Positions 1 through 9,292 of a stretch of 64,000 nt of DNA are shown here, piece by piece. Under the pieces are notes generated by a model that was not told the DNA's origin, made no database searches, and was given only the letters and a program-made list of their open reading frames with translations. The DNA is from Caldimonas brevitalea (GTDB taxonomy: Bacteria > Pseudomonadota > Gammaproteobacteria > Burkholderiales > Burkholderiaceae_C), in the NCBI RefSeq assembly GCF_001017435.1, contig NZ_CP011371.1, positions 1,612,001 through 1,676,000 of the forward strand, written 5' to 3'. The position numbers and the translations under genes are program-made. The first letter of the stretch is position 1. Each line of letters opens with the position of its first letter.

Positions 1-2
1 GT

Positions 3-446
3 TTCCTCGGCGCCGGCACCATCATGAAGGACGGGTTGTCGGTGCGCGGACTGACCACCGCCGCGTCGATCTGGATGACGGCGGCGATCGGCGTGCTGGT
101 CGGCGTCGGCTTCTATTTCCCAGCGGTGCTCGCGACCGCGCTGACCCTGGGCACGCTGTCAGTGTTCCGCTGGATCGAAAGCCGCATGCCATCGCAGTTT
201 CACGCCACCTTCGTGGTCCGCTTCGACCGCCGCTCCAAGATGAACGAACACGAGATGCGACAGATGCTGCAGCGCTACGGTTTCTCGGTCGCCAACATGA
301 ACTACCGTCTCGACGCCGAAGCGGGCTTTTTCGAGTACCGCACCGTGATCCGGGCCAGCCGGGCCAGCAAGGCCGCTGCGCTGTCCGAAGGACTCAACTC
401 GCTCGAGAACGTGCGCGAGTTTCGCGTGTTGCCGCTCGGCGACTGA
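3..446 (+). CDS. MgtC/SapB family membrane protein, C-terminal part (5' end outside window)
   Basis: The open frame enters from the left edge, so only the last 147 residues are present. The visible part begins in the conserved core (FLGAGTI, then GLTTAASIW), which is typical of the MgtC/SapB membrane domain. Hydrophobic segments follow to about residue 55. The soluble tail has an ACT-like pattern (FVVRFDRR, later EYRTVIRAS and VREFRVLPLG). MgtC proteins modulate Mg2+ homeostasis and F-type ATP synthase in some pathogens. In environmental bacteria the exact role is less clear. Family assignment is firm; the physiological role is inferred. Confidence 0.85.
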   Translation, partial: FLGAGTIMKDGLSVRGLTTAASIWMTAAIGVLVGVGFYFPAVLATALTLGTLSVFRWIESRMPSQFHATFVVRFDRRSKMNEHEMRQMLQRYGFSVANMNYRLDAEAGFFEYRTVIRASRASKAAALSEGLNSLENVREFRVLPLGD

Positions 447-472
447 AGCCGGTCACCGCCGCGGCGCCCGGC

Positions 473-500
473 TTGCACCGACCCCGCTTCGTGCTACGGT
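473..500 (+). promoter_or_regulatory. Candidate sigma-70 promoter of the NlpE-like lipoprotein gene
   Basis: A TTGCAC -35 element (473-478) and a TACGGT -10 element (495-500) lie 16 bp apart. They sit about 58 bp upstream of the lipoprotein start, in the gap after the MgtC-like gene. This is motif matching by eye only. Confidence 0.4.
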
Positions 501-557
501 GCAGGCAGCGGACCGCGCCGGCGGTCCCACACACACCAACAAACAAGGGAACACCAC

Positions 558-1352
558 ATGATGGCTCGATTGCTTCCTGTCCTCGCTGCCGCCCTTGCCC
601 TGAGCGGCTGCGCTTCCTGGCTCACCCGCGGCGATGCTGTGCCTGTGCACCAGGTGCCCGCCGGTGCGGTGCCGGCCGCGCGGTTTGCCGGCACCCTGCC
701 CTGTGCCGACTGTGCCGGCGTCAGGACCGACGTGCAGCTCTTTGTGGACGCGAACGGCGCGCCGACCACCTACAGCCTGCTGCAAACCTTTCTCGGCGCG
801 AGCGCCGGTAACCGGCCGGCGGTGGTGAAGGGCAACTGGATCGCGGCGCGCGGCTCCGCCGCCGATGCACAAGCGAGCGTTATCCATCTCGACCCCGACA
901 ACGCCGAGCGGGCCCGCGGCTTCCGCCAGGTCGGCCCACAGGTGCTGAGGGCGCTGGACCGCGACGGCAACGACCTGCCCGGCTCTCTGCCCCGCAGCCT
1001 GGTGCGGGTGCCCGACGACGTCCCGCAGACCGCCGTGGTGCTGACCTATGCCGACCGCGGCAGCGAAGCGCCGGCGCAGGCCGATCAGCAAGTGGTGTTG
1101 CTGCTCGCCAGCCAGCCCACCAGCGGCTTCCGCTGGGTGGTCGCGCCTGACCGGGTGGGCGCACTGGTGGCTCAGGGCGAGCCGATGCATGTGGCGGACC
1201 CGACGCCCAACGCGCCGGGGCTGGACATGTTCCGCTTCAAGGCGGCCGGCATTGGAAGGCAGGTGATCCGGGCCGAATACCGTGCCATGGGTGCCGACCC
1301 CACCGCGAAGGCCGCCGACACCGTCAGCTTCGACATCGTCGTTGTGTACTGA
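558..1352 (+). CDS. Lipoprotein with NlpE-like N-terminal domain and chagasin/I42-like C-terminal domain
   Basis: 264 residues. A lipoprotein signal peptide ends in the lipobox LSGC (lipidated Cys18), so it should be anchored in the envelope. Residues about 43-62 (FAGTLPCADCAGVRTDVQLF) match the start of the NlpE copper-resistance/adhesion-sensor domain, including its CxxC pair (Cys49/Cys52). The C-terminal 110 residues have the features of a chagasin-type cysteine-protease inhibitor (I42): a QPTSGFRW loop, a glycine-rich middle and a late IRAEYRAMG strand. An AAGGGA ribosome-binding site lies 7 bp before the ATG. The NlpE part suggests envelope stress or metal sensing, and the inhibitor part suggests protease control. 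The joint function is not known to me. Confidence 0.75.
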   Translation: MMARLLPVLAAALALSGCASWLTRGDAVPVHQVPAGAVPAARFAGTLPCADCAGVRTDVQLFVDANGAPTTYSLLQTFLGASAGNRPAVVKGNWIAARGSAADAQASVIHLDPDNAERARGFRQVGPQVLRALDRDGNDLPGSLPRSLVRVPDDVPQTAVVLTYADRGSEAPAQADQQVVLLLASQPTSGFRWVVAPDRVGALVAQGEPMHVADPTPNAPGLDMFRFKAAGIGRQVIRAEYRAMGADPTAKAADTVSFDIVVVY

Positions 1353-1408
1353 CGCGTACGCCGTCGCCTACACGTCGTCAAGGCGGCCGCGCTACCGGCC
1401 GCGCCGGC

Positions 1409-2806
1409 TCAGCCCAGGCGGGCGCGGTGCCGTGCGATCTGGGCCCGCACCTGGTCCGGCGCGGTGCCGCCGAGGATGTTGCGGGCGTTCAGCGAGCCCC
1501 GCAGCGACAGCACCTGGTAGACGTCGTCGCCCACCAGCGGCGAGAACGCTTGCAGCGTGGCCAGCGGCAGTTCGGACAGGTCGACTCCTTGTTGCAGCGC
1601 GCTCTTGACCGCATGGGCCACCACCTCGTGGGCGTCCCGGAACGGCAGGCCCTTCTTGACCAGGTAATCGGCCAGGTCGGTCGCCGTGGCATAACCGCGC
1701 AGGGCGGCGCGCTCCATCGCCTCGGGCTTGACGCGGATGCCGCCCACCATCTCGGCGAAGATGCGCAGTGTGTCCTTCAGCGTGTCGACGGTGTCGAATA
1801 GCGGTTCCTTGTCTTCCTGGTTGTCCTTGTTGTAGGCGAGCGGCTGGCCTTTCATCAGCGTGATCAGCCCCATCAGGTGGCCGACCACCCGGCCGGTCTT
1901 GCCACGCGCCAGCTCGGGCACGTCCGGGTTCTTCTTCTGCGGCATGATGGACGAGCCGGTGCAGAAGCGGTCGGCGATGTCGATGAAGCCGAAGCTCTGG
2001 CTCATCCACAGCACCAGCTCCTCGCTCAAGCGCGAGACATGCACCATCGCCAGCGACGCAGCGGCGGTGAATTCGATCGCGAAGTCGCGGTCGCTGACGG
2101 CGTCCAGGCTGTTCTGGCACACGCCGTCCATGCCCAGCGTGCGCGCCACGCGTTCGCGGTCGAGCGGATAGCTGGTGCCGGCCAGCGCGGCGGCGCCCAA
2201 GGGCAGCCGGTTGACGCGCCGGCGCACGTCGAGCAGGCGCTCGGCATCGCGCGAAAACATCTCGACGTAGGCCAGCATGTGGTGCCCGAAACTCACCGGC
2301 TGCGCCACCTGCAGGTGTGTGAAGCCGGGCAGGATCACCTCGGCGTTCTGCTCGGCCAGGTTCAGCAAGGCGCGCTGCAGGTCGACCAGCAGCGCGCCGA
2401 TCAGGTCGATCTCGCCGCGCAGCCACAGGCGCACGTCGGTGGCCACCTGGTCGTTGCGCGAACGGCCGGTGTGCAGCCGTTTGCCGGCGTCGCCCACCAG
2501 CTGGGTCAGGCGCGCCTCGATGTTCAGGTGCACGTCTTCCAACGCCAGCTTCCATTCGAAGCTGCCGGCTTCGATCTCGCTGACGATCTGGGCCATGCCC
2601 CGCTGGATCGCGGCGTGGTCGTCCGCCGAGATCACGCCCTGGGCGGCCAGCATTTCGGCGTGCGCCAGCGAGCCGTCGATGTCAGCGCGCCACATGCGCT
2701 TGTCGAAAAAGACGCTGGCGGTGTAGCGCTGCACCAGGTCGCTCATGGGCTCGGAGAACAGCGCGGACCAGGCTTGGGATTTCTTGTCGAGTTGAGAGTC
2801 GGACAT
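1409..2806 (-). CDS. argH: Argininosuccinate lyase
   Basis: 465 residues, the usual ArgH length. It cleaves argininosuccinate to arginine and fumarate, the last step of arginine synthesis, in the cytoplasm. The fumarase/lyase-superfamily signature [12 protein letters not shown] is intact, as are the [13 protein letters not shown] and [10 protein letters not shown] blocks. I chose the ATG at 2806 (MSDSQLDKK) because the family begins about there. A much longer frame runs upstream but has no family similarity and would run into the divergent kinase gene. It is divergent from the histidine kinase gene with about 175 bp between. Confidence 0.97.
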   Translation of the reverse strand: MSDSQLDKKSQAWSALFSEPMSDLVQRYTASVFFDKRMWRADIDGSLAHAEMLAAQGVISADDHAAIQRGMAQIVSEIEAGSFEWKLALEDVHLNIEARLTQLVGDAGKRLHTGRSRNDQVATDVRLWLRGEIDLIGALLVDLQRALLNLAEQNAEVILPGFTHLQVAQPVSFGHHMLAYVEMFSRDAERLLDVRRRVNRLPLGAAALAGTSYPLDRERVARTLGMDGVCQNSLDAVSDRDFAIEFTAAASLAMVHVSRLSEELVLWMSQSFGFIDIADRFCTGSSIMPQKKNPDVPELARGKTGRVVGHLMGLITLMKGQPLAYNKDNQEDKEPLFDTVDTLKDTLRIFAEMVGGIRVKPEAMERAALRGYATATDLADYLVKKGLPFRDAHEVVAHAVKSALQQGVDLSELPLATLQAFSPLVGDDVYQVLSLRGSLNARNILGGTAPDQVRAQIARHRARLG

Positions 2807-2981
2807 GATGAGCGGTGGTAGGGGGCCGGATGGGCGTGCTAGACGAGGCTTGCGGCAGAGCGCGCCCGTCTTGGAGAATCGCGCAGGGACACTGTAGGCG
2901 TGGCGGAAGCGTTGCAGGGCGGTCGTAAGGCGCGCTGCGCAGCGCCACCGCCGCGGATCCCGGATTCTAGGAGACTCGCGT

Positions 2982-4079
2982 TTGCCCACCCCCGGTACGT
3001 CGCCGCGCCCGTCGCGCGCGCCGAACACCAGCCAGTTCTCGACCACCACCATCTTCGACCAGCTGGGCCAGTCCAGCGCGGGGGCCGGGCAGGCGCCGTC
3101 GCCTTTCGACGCTTGCCACGTCGGCGTGGTGCTACGAGCGGTGTTGTTCGTGCACGGCGTGGTGGCGCTGTGCGTCGGTTTTGTCGTCGCCGACCTCTCC
3201 GCCTGGCTGCTGACATTCGCGCAGGCGGCGGCGGTCGCATTGCCGGCCACCTTGATGTGGTTGGTGCTCACTTGCTTGCTGAGGCGCCCGCTGAGCGGCG
3301 CGTCCGACCCGATCCAGTGGACGGCGGCGGTCGGCCTGGGCGGGCTGTGCGGTTTCTATGGCTGGTGGCAGGTGGGCCTGGTGGACCTGCCGGTGCACGC
3401 TCACGTCTCCCCGATGGCACCGGTGCTGGCCGGCGCGGCCCTGGCTGCGGCCCTGTTCTACGCCTTGCGGCTGCGGGCGCGCAGCCAACTGCCCGCCGTC
3501 ACCGCAGCCCGGCTGGCCGAACTGCAGTCGCGCATCCGGCCGCACTTCCTGTTCAACACGCTCAACACGGCGATCGCGCTGGTGCGCGTCGACCCCTCGC
3601 GCGCGGAAGCGGTCCTCGAAGACCTGGCGGAGCTGTTCCGGGTGGCGCTGATCGAGTCGGGCAGTTCGGTGACGCTGGCCGAAGAGATCGAGCTGGCGCA
3701 GCGTTACCTGGCCATCGAGCAGATCCGCTTCGGCACCCGGCTGCAGGTCAGCTGGGACCTGGATCCGAAGGCCGGCGCTGCACGGGTGCCGCCGCTGCTG
3801 CTGCAGCCGCTGGTGGAAAATGCGGTCCGGCACGGCATCGAGCCGGCGGCCCAAGGAGGCTGGGTGCGGGTGCGCACCGGCACGCGGCGGGGTCAGGCGC
3901 TGATCTCGGTCAGCAACTCGATGGCCACCGGCGTGCCGCCCGGCAGCACCGCAGGCCATGGCATCGCGTTGCGTAACGTGAAAGAGCGGCTGCGCCTCAT
4001 GCACGACATGACGGCACAGTTTTCGGCTGGCCCGGAGCGCGACGTCTGGCGCGTGCACGTGGTCGTGCCGCTGGAGTGA
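2982..4079 (+). CDS. Sensor histidine kinase, LytS/AlgZ (His_kinase PF06580) type
   Basis: 365 residues. Membrane segments lie at about 48-70, 78-100, 113-130 and 146-162. The family phospho-acceptor block [12 protein letters not shown] follows (His188), then a GHKL ATPase domain with [12 protein letters not shown] and [13 protein letters not shown]. It starts at a TTG with a good TAGGAG site 8 bp upstream; no ATG fits the family start. It lies 24 bp upstream of a LytTR response regulator, its obvious partner. The pair resembles AlgZ/AlgR (FimS/AlgR), which in Pseudomonas controls type IV pilus and polysaccharide genes. A similar target set here is inference. Confidence 0.9.
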   Translation: MPTPGTSPRPSRAPNTSQFSTTTIFDQLGQSSAGAGQAPSPFDACHVGVVLRAVLFVHGVVALCVGFVVADLSAWLLTFAQAAAVALPATLMWLVLTCLLRRPLSGASDPIQWTAAVGLGGLCGFYGWWQVGLVDLPVHAHVSPMAPVLAGAALAAALFYALRLRARSQLPAVTAARLAELQSRIRPHFLFNTLNTAIALVRVDPSRAEAVLEDLAELFRVALIESGSSVTLAEEIELAQRYLAIEQIRFGTRLQVSWDLDPKAGAARVPPLLLQPLVENAVRHGIEPAAQGGWVRVRTGTRRGQALISVSNSMATGVPPGSTAGHGIALRNVKERLRLMHDMTAQFSAGPERDVWRVHVVVPLE

Positions 4080-4103
4080 CACGAACGAGGAGCGGAGGGC
4101 TCG

Positions 4104-4865
4104 ATGTTGAGGGTGCTGATCGTAGACGACGAAGAGCTGGCGCGCCTGCGCATGCGGGCGCTGGTGGGCGAATGCGAAGCGCCGGCCGCCGAAGTGGTGG
4201 GCGAAGCCGGCAATGCGGTGCAGGCGCTGAGCTGGCTGTCGCAGCAGACCTGTGACGTGGTGCTGCTGGACATCCAGATGCCGGGTGCTGACGGTACCCA
4301 ACTGGCCGCGCAGTTGCGCGAGCAGGAGCAGGCGCCGGCTGTCATCTTCGTGACCGCCCATCCCGAGCATGCAGTGACTGCCTTCGACCTGGAGGCGGTC
4401 GACTACCTGACCAAGCCGGTGCGTCGCGAGCGCTTGCAGGCCGCGCTGGCGCGCGCGGCGGAGCGGCTCAAGGCGCGTGGCTCCGCCGCCGCCGACGACG
4501 GCGAACCGGTCTTCATCGTCAACGACCGTGGCCGCGTGACGCGTGTGCCGGTCGCCGAAGTGCTCTATCTGAAGGCGGAGCTGAAGTACGTGACGCTGCG
4601 CACTGTCCGCCACACTTATGTGCTGGACGACTCGTTGTCGGAACTCGAAGAGCGCCTTGGCGAGCGCTTTCTGCGTATCCACCGCAACGCGCTGGTGGCC
4701 CGCAAGGCGGTGCGCGCACTCGAGCGGCGCTTGGCGCCCGCGGAGGACGAAGACGGTGGCAAGGAAGGCTGGGCGGTGCGCCTGGACGGCATCGACGAAT
4801 GGCTGGCGGTGTCGCGCCGCCAGGTGGCGGCGGTGCGCGACGCGCTGACCCGGCAGGGCCTTTGA
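4104..4865 (+). CDS. LytTR-family response regulator (AlgR-like)
   Basis: 253 residues. The N-terminal receiver domain has the acidic pair DDEE near residues 8-11, phospho-acceptor Asp56 in LLDIQMPG, the switch Thr in VTAHPE, and Lys in YLTKPV. The C-terminal LytTR DNA-binding domain spans about residues 135-245 (VLYLKAELKYVTLRT, FLRIHRNALV). It is a transcription factor activated by the membrane kinase encoded immediately upstream. An AlgR-type protein is the closest functional analogue, but the target genes cannot be read from this window. Confidence 0.93.
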   Translation: MLRVLIVDDEELARLRMRALVGECEAPAAEVVGEAGNAVQALSWLSQQTCDVVLLDIQMPGADGTQLAAQLREQEQAPAVIFVTAHPEHAVTAFDLEAVDYLTKPVRRERLQAALARAAERLKARGSAAADDGEPVFIVNDRGRVTRVPVAEVLYLKAELKYVTLRTVRHTYVLDDSLSELEERLGERFLRIHRNALVARKAVRALERRLAPAEDEDGGKEGWAVRLDGIDEWLAVSRRQVAAVRDALTRQGL

Positions 4866-4866
4866 A

Positions 4867-4890
4867 CGGCGCGGCGCCCGGGCCGCGCCG
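4867..4890 (+). terminator. GC-rich hairpin after the LytTR regulator
   Basis: A 9-bp perfect stem (CGGCGCGGC / GCCGCGCCG) with a 6-nt loop starts 2 nt after the stop codon. No T-run follows, so it may act with Rho or only protect the mRNA end. Confidence 0.4.
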
Positions 4891-4964
4891 CGGCTGAGCC
4901 CCCCTTGCCTTGCGGCCACCCGCCGCAAGGCGCTCTGACACGCCGGCTCGGCCCACCACCCCTG

Positions 4965-4998
4965 CTGTCGTCAGGCCGTCACAACCCGGTCATATACT
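4965..4998 (+). promoter_or_regulatory. Candidate PhoB box and -10 element of ppk
   Basis: Three 7-mers repeat with an 11-bp period: CTGTCGT (4965-4971), CCGTCAC (4976-4982) and CGGTCAT (4987-4993). The PHO-box consensus is two CTGTCAT units separated by 4 bp. The first two units end 10 bp before a TATACT -10 element (4993-4998), the spacing of classical PhoB-activated promoters, where the box replaces the -35. The -10 is so close to the ppk ATG (5008) that the mRNA would have almost no leader, and no Shine-Dalgarno sequence is visible. Confidence 0.6.
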
Positions 4999-5007
4999 GA
5001 TTTTTCC

Positions 5008-7083
5008 ATGAAGGCCGACGTCACCGACCAGGCCGCCGGGTTGAGCCTGCTCAACCGCGAGCGGGCCATCCTCGAATTCAACTACCGGGTCCTGGCCCAG
5101 GCGCGCCGCGACGACGTACCGTTGCTCGAGCGCCTGCGCTACATCTGCATCGTCTCGTCCAACCTCGACGAGTTCTTCGAAGTGCGTTTCGGCGACTACC
5201 TGGAGGCCTCGCGCCAGCCGGGGGGCGGCGTGTCGGCACGCGACCTGGCCGAGGTGGCCTCGGCGGCCCACCAGCTGATCGACCAGCAGTACGCGCTGTT
5301 CAACGAAGAGGTGATGCCGGCGTTGGAGCGCGAAGGCATCGTGGTGCTCAACCATGCCGAGCGCAACGAGGAGCAGCGCCGCTGGGTCGACCAGTTCTTC
5401 CAGCGGCAAGTGCGTCCGTTGCTGGTGCCGGTCGGGCTCGACCCGGCCCATCCGTTTCCGCAGGTCGCCAACAAGTCGCTCAATTTCATCGTCAAGCTCA
5501 GCGGCAAGGATGCGTTCGGGCGCGAGAACTCGATCGCGATCGTCAAGGTGCCGCGGGTGCTGCCGCGGGTGATCCGCCTGCCGGCCCAGATCTCCGGCGA
5601 CCGGCAGTGTTTCGTGCTGCTGTCCAGCGTGATCCGGGCCCATCTCGAAGAGCTGTTCCCGGGCCGGGCGGTCGAGGCGTTCTCGCAGTTCCGCGTCACG
5701 CGCGACTCCGACCTGGCCGTGGACGAGCAAGACGTCACCAATCTGCGCCAGGCCCTGCGCACCTCGCTCACCACACGCCACTTCGGCCAGGCGATCCGGC
5801 TCGAGGTGGTCAGCACCTGCCCGCCGGAGTTGTCGGGCTTCCTGCTGCACCAGTTCGGCCTGCCCGAGGCAGCCCTCTACCGTGCCAATGGTCCGGTCAA
5901 CCTGGTGCGCTTGAACCAGCTGATCGACCAGGCCGATGCACCGTCGCTGCGCTTTCCGCCGCATGAACCCACCTGGCCGGCGGCGCTGACACGCGGCATG
6001 CCGATGTTCGAGCAACTGCAGCAGGGCGACGTGCTGTTGCACCATCCGTTCGAATCGTTCGAGCCGGTCGTCCAGTTCCTGCGCGAGGCCGTGCAGGACC
6101 CCGACGTGCTCGCGATCAAGCAGACCATCTACCGCACCGGCGCCGAGTCGGTGCTGATGGATTTGCTGCTGGAAGCGGCCCGGCGCGGCAAGGAAGTGAT
6201 GGTGGTGGTCGAGCTGAAGGCGCGCTTCGACGAAGAGGCCAACATCAACTGGGCCGAGCAGCTCGAAGCGGTCGGTGTGCAGGTGGTCTACGGCATCGTG
6301 GGGCTGAAGACGCACGCGAAGCTGCTGCTGATCACGCGGCGCGAAACCGGGGCCAAGGGCCCGGTGCTGCGGCGCTATGCCCACCTGTCCACCGGCAACT
6401 ACAACCCGCGCACGGCGCGGCTGTACACCGATGTGGGCTATCTGACCGCCGACCCCGAGCTGACGGCCGACGCCGACACCGTGTTCCAGCAGCTCGCGAG
6501 CCTCACCCGGATGCGCACGCCGCGCCATCTGCTGCTGGCGCCCTTCAACCTGCACAAGCAGATGTTGCGCCACATCGAGCAGGTGACCGAAGCGGCGGCG
6601 GCGCGCAAGCCGGCCCGCATCGTCGTCAAGATCAACGCCTTGACCGACGTGCCGCTGATCGAGGCGCTGGTGCGCGCCGGCCAGGCCGGTGCCGACATCG
6701 ACCTGATCGTGCGCGGCGCCTGCATGTTGCGCCCCGGCGTGCCGGGCTGGACCGACCGCATCCGCGTGCGTTCGGTGGTCGGACGCTTTCTCGAACATTC
6801 GCGCGTCGCGTACTTCCGCTGGGGCACCGACGCGGCCGACGAAACGCTGTATCTGTCGAGCGCCGACTGGATGAGCCGCAACATGTTCCGGCGTATCGAG
6901 GTGACCTGGCCGGTGCGCGACCCGGCGCTGCGCCAGCGGGTCATCGACGAATGCCTGGTGCCCTATCTGTACGACGCCAAGGACGCCTGGACGTTGCAGA
7001 CCGACGGACACTACGAGCGCGAGCGTGTCGACGGCCCCAGCGCACAGCAGGCCCTGGTGGAGCGTTACCGCGCCGGCGCCTGA
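5008..7083 (+). CDS. ppk1: Polyphosphate kinase 1
   Basis: 691 residues, the normal PPK1 length. It reversibly polymerises the ATP gamma-phosphate into polyphosphate. Visible family blocks are LNRERAILEFNYRVL near residue 15, PFESFEPVVQFLREA, the conserved KTHAKLLLI and HLSTGNYNPRTARLYTD segments around the catalytic histidines, and a C-terminal phospholipase-D-like domain (LSSADWMSRNMFRRIE). The ATG at 5008 has no ribosome-binding site and lies about 3 nt after the predicted transcription start, so a leaderless mRNA is plausible. sixA follows after 24 bp, and ppx faces the pair from the other side. Confidence 0.97.
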   Translation: MKADVTDQAAGLSLLNRERAILEFNYRVLAQARRDDVPLLERLRYICIVSSNLDEFFEVRFGDYLEASRQPGGGVSARDLAEVASAAHQLIDQQYALFNEEVMPALEREGIVVLNHAERNEEQRRWVDQFFQRQVRPLLVPVGLDPAHPFPQVANKSLNFIVKLSGKDAFGRENSIAIVKVPRVLPRVIRLPAQISGDRQCFVLLSSVIRAHLEELFPGRAVEAFSQFRVTRDSDLAVDEQDVTNLRQALRTSLTTRHFGQAIRLEVVSTCPPELSGFLLHQFGLPEAALYRANGPVNLVRLNQLIDQADAPSLRFPPHEPTWPAALTRGMPMFEQLQQGDVLLHHPFESFEPVVQFLREAVQDPDVLAIKQTIYRTGAESVLMDLLLEAARRGKEVMVVVELKARFDEEANINWAEQLEAVGVQVVYGIVGLKTHAKLLLITRRETGAKGPVLRRYAHLSTGNYNPRTARLYTDVGYLTADPELTADADTVFQQLASLTRMRTPRHLLLAPFNLHKQMLRHIEQVTEAAAARKPARIVVKINALTDVPLIEALVRAGQAGADIDLIVRGACMLRPGVPGWTDRIRVRSVVGRFLEHSRVAYFRWGTDAADETLYLSSADWMSRNMFRRIEVTWPVRDPALRQRVIDECLVPYLYDAKDAWTLQTDGHYERERVDGPSAQQALVERYRAGA

Positions 7084-7107
7084 AGACCGCTCGAAGAAGA
7101 GGACCAG

Positions 7108-7584
7108 ATGGACTTGATCCTGTGGCGCCATGCCGAAGCCCAGGTGCTGAGCAGCAGCGGCAAGGGCGGCGCCGACGACGACCTGCAACGTGCCTTGACC
7201 GCCAAGGGCGAACGGCAGGCGGCGCGGGTGGCGCATTGGCTCAACCGCCACCTGGCGGACTCGACGCGCATCCTGGTCAGCCCGGCGGTGCGTGCCCAGC
7301 AGACCGCCGAAGCCCTCGGGCGACCTTTCAAGACCGTTGCGGCGCTCGCGCCCGGCGGCACGGTGCAGGGCTTGCTGGAGGTCGCGCGCTGGCCGCGCGG
7401 TGTCGAGCCGGTGTTGGTGGTCGGCCACCAGCCCACGCTCGGGCAGGTGGCGGCCGAACTGCTGGCCGGCGTCGACCAGTCGTGGGCCGTCAAGAAGGCG
7501 GCGGTCTGGTGGCTGCGCCACCGCGAACGCGACGGCGCGGCCCAGGTGACCTTGCAGGCAGTGGTGTCGGCCGACTTCGCCTAG
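7108..7584 (+). CDS. sixA: Phosphohistidine phosphatase SixA (histidine phosphatase superfamily)
   Basis: 158 residues. The histidine-phosphatase RHG-type motif appears as WRHAEA (His8), and the second catalytic His as VVGHQPTLG. SixA removes phosphate from phosphohistidine on signalling proteins; in E. coli it acts on the nitrogen-related PTS. It follows ppk by 24 bp and is probably co-transcribed. The small-size, single-domain layout fits SixA better than a phosphoglycerate mutase. Confidence 0.88.
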   Translation: MDLILWRHAEAQVLSSSGKGGADDDLQRALTAKGERQAARVAHWLNRHLADSTRILVSPAVRAQQTAEALGRPFKTVAALAPGGTVQGLLEVARWPRGVEPVLVVGHQPTLGQVAAELLAGVDQSWAVKKAAVWWLRHRERDGAAQVTLQAVVSADFA

Positions 7585-7615
7585 GGCACTGGGGCCTGTT
7601 CCGGGCCGGTCCCAC

Positions 7616-9172
7616 TCAGCGCGGACGCAACTCCAGTTTCAGCACCGCCGTGCGCTCCCACGCGGCTTGCTCTTCCTGCAGCAGGAAAGCGGTGCGCGGA
7701 TGCGCCTGCTCCCAGCCGTTGTCCCAGCTCAAGGTCGCGGTGTTGCCGTTGCGGCGCAAGCTCAGTTCGCGCAAATCGGGCATGCGGCGCGCGTGGCACA
7801 GCAGGATGGCCAGCCGCAAACACAGGGTTTGCCAGGCGAGGCGCTCGTCCGACAGCGACTCCTCCAGCTTGCGCAGGCCGCCCCGCTGGCCGAGCACCAG
7901 GGCCGCCAGGCGGCGTTGCTCCGACTGCGAGAAACCAGGCGCATCGACATTCGCCAGCAAATAGCTGCTGTGCCGGTGGTGGTCGTGGTGCGAAACCATC
8001 ATGCCCACTTCGTGCAAGGCCGCCGCCCAGCTCAACTGGCGTCGCAGGTCGCTGCCGGCGCGCGGCTCGACACTCTGGAACAGCGACTGCGCGACACGCT
8101 CGACACGTTCGGCCTGCGCCACGTCGACGCCGAAGCGCTCTTGCAACTGCTGCACCGATTCGTCGCGCACATCGCGCGCATGCTGCGCATCGCGGGCGGC
8201 GGACAGGCGTTCGGCGAGGTCGAAGATCACGCCCTGGCGCAAGGCGCCGCGGGCGGGGTGCAAGGCGTCGATGCCGAAATGAATCGCCAGCGTATACAGG
8301 ATGGACAAGCCGCCGCCGAGCACCGCACGGCGCTCGTCCTTCAGGCCCGCCAGGCTGAGCTTGTCGGCGCGGCCGGCGCGCAGGCATTGCTCGATACACC
8401 AGCGCAGGCCATCGGGCGTCACCGCGCCGTCGGTCACGCCGTTGGCCGCCAGTAGCTGCGAGACGGCCCCCACGGTGCCGGAGGAACCCAGCGCCTCGCG
8501 CCATTCGCCGGCGGCGAACACCTCCAGCGCTTCTTCCAACTCGGCGCCGGCCGCCACCTGGGCCGCGCGAAAGCCGGCCTCGGTGTAGCGCCCGTCGGGG
8601 AAGTAGCGCATCGACAGCCCGACGCTGCCGATCTGGAACGATTCGGCGACCAGCGGCGTGCGCCCCTGCCCGAGGATCATCTCGGTCGAGCGCCCACCGA
8701 TGTCGATGACGAGCCGGCGGCCGGTGCTGGGCGGCATCAACCGCACCACGCCCGCATAGATCAAGCGGGCTTCCTCACGCCCGGAGATCACCTCGATCGG
8801 GTGGCCGAGCACCGCCTGGGCGCGGCCCAGAAAGGCGTCGCGGTTCTTGGCTTCGCGCAAGGTCTGCGTGGCCACCGCGCGCACCTGGTGCGCGTCGAAA
8901 CCCTGCAGCCGTTGCGCAAAGCGGCCCAGGCAGGCCAGCCCGCGCACCGTCGCTTCCTCGGTCAGCATGCCCTGGGCGTCGAGGCCGCCGCCCAGGCGCA
9001 CGGTTTCCTTCAGATAGTCGATGCGCTTGTAGCGGCCGCGGGTGAGCTGGCCGATTTCGAGTCGGAAGCTGTTCGAGCCCATGTCGATCGCGGCCAGCAC
9101 GGCTTCGGCACGCCCGGATTCGGCAACGGTCGGGGCGGAGGCGACGGTGTTTTCCAAACTCATGGCCTGCAT
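7616..9172 (-). CDS. ppx: Exopolyphosphatase (Ppx/GppA family)
   Basis: 518 residues. The N-terminal ASKHA-fold ATPase-like halves show [15 protein letters not shown] (phosphate loop 1) and [14 protein letters not shown] (phosphate loop 2). The C-terminal half carries an HD-like helical domain ([18 protein letters not shown]). It releases orthophosphate from polyphosphate ends, opposing PPK, and may also hydrolyse pppGpp. The ATG at 9172 has a weak AAGAGA site upstream, and an in-frame ATG at 9163 is an alternative. It is convergent with ppk-sixA, so the metabolic pair is not one operon. Confidence 0.95.
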   Translation of the reverse strand: MQAMSLENTVASAPTVAESGRAEAVLAAIDMGSNSFRLEIGQLTRGRYKRIDYLKETVRLGGGLDAQGMLTEEATVRGLACLGRFAQRLQGFDAHQVRAVATQTLREAKNRDAFLGRAQAVLGHPIEVISGREEARLIYAGVVRLMPPSTGRRLVIDIGGRSTEMILGQGRTPLVAESFQIGSVGLSMRYFPDGRYTEAGFRAAQVAAGAELEEALEVFAAGEWREALGSSGTVGAVSQLLAANGVTDGAVTPDGLRWCIEQCLRAGRADKLSLAGLKDERRAVLGGGLSILYTLAIHFGIDALHPARGALRQGVIFDLAERLSAARDAQHARDVRDESVQQLQERFGVDVAQAERVERVAQSLFQSVEPRAGSDLRRQLSWAAALHEVGMMVSHHDHHRHSSYLLANVDAPGFSQSEQRRLAALVLGQRGGLRKLEESLSDERLAWQTLCLRLAILLCHARRMPDLRELSLRRNGNTATLSWDNGWEQAHPRTAFLLQEEQAAWERTAVLKLELRPR

Positions 9173-9292
9173 TGTCTCTTCATTTCAGTGCCGCTCGCGA
9201 CGCGGCCGACGCTGCGCGACGCGGCCGACTCGTGTACGCTGCGCGCGTCGCATGCTTGCTTGTTGGCTGCCAACCAAACCCAGGAGATGCCG

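Noticed and set aside
3132..4928. Long open frame (598 codons) antisense to the two-component genes, and similar long antisense frames at 4990-7521 and 24388-27180
   Set aside because: They lie opposite genes with clear family motifs. Their translations are low-complexity (His/Gln/Arg/Gly-rich) with no family signature, as expected from GC-rich third positions.
9197..9227. Short direct repeat GCGACGCGGCCGAC (two copies) between ppx and the dienelactone hydrolase gene
   Set aside because: Only two copies in a GC-rich gap with no link to a start site. Noted but not interpretable.
8801..9292. N-terminal extension of the dienelactone hydrolase frame
   Set aside because: It is antisense to ppx. 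The Tat signal and AGGAG site fix the start at 9293.
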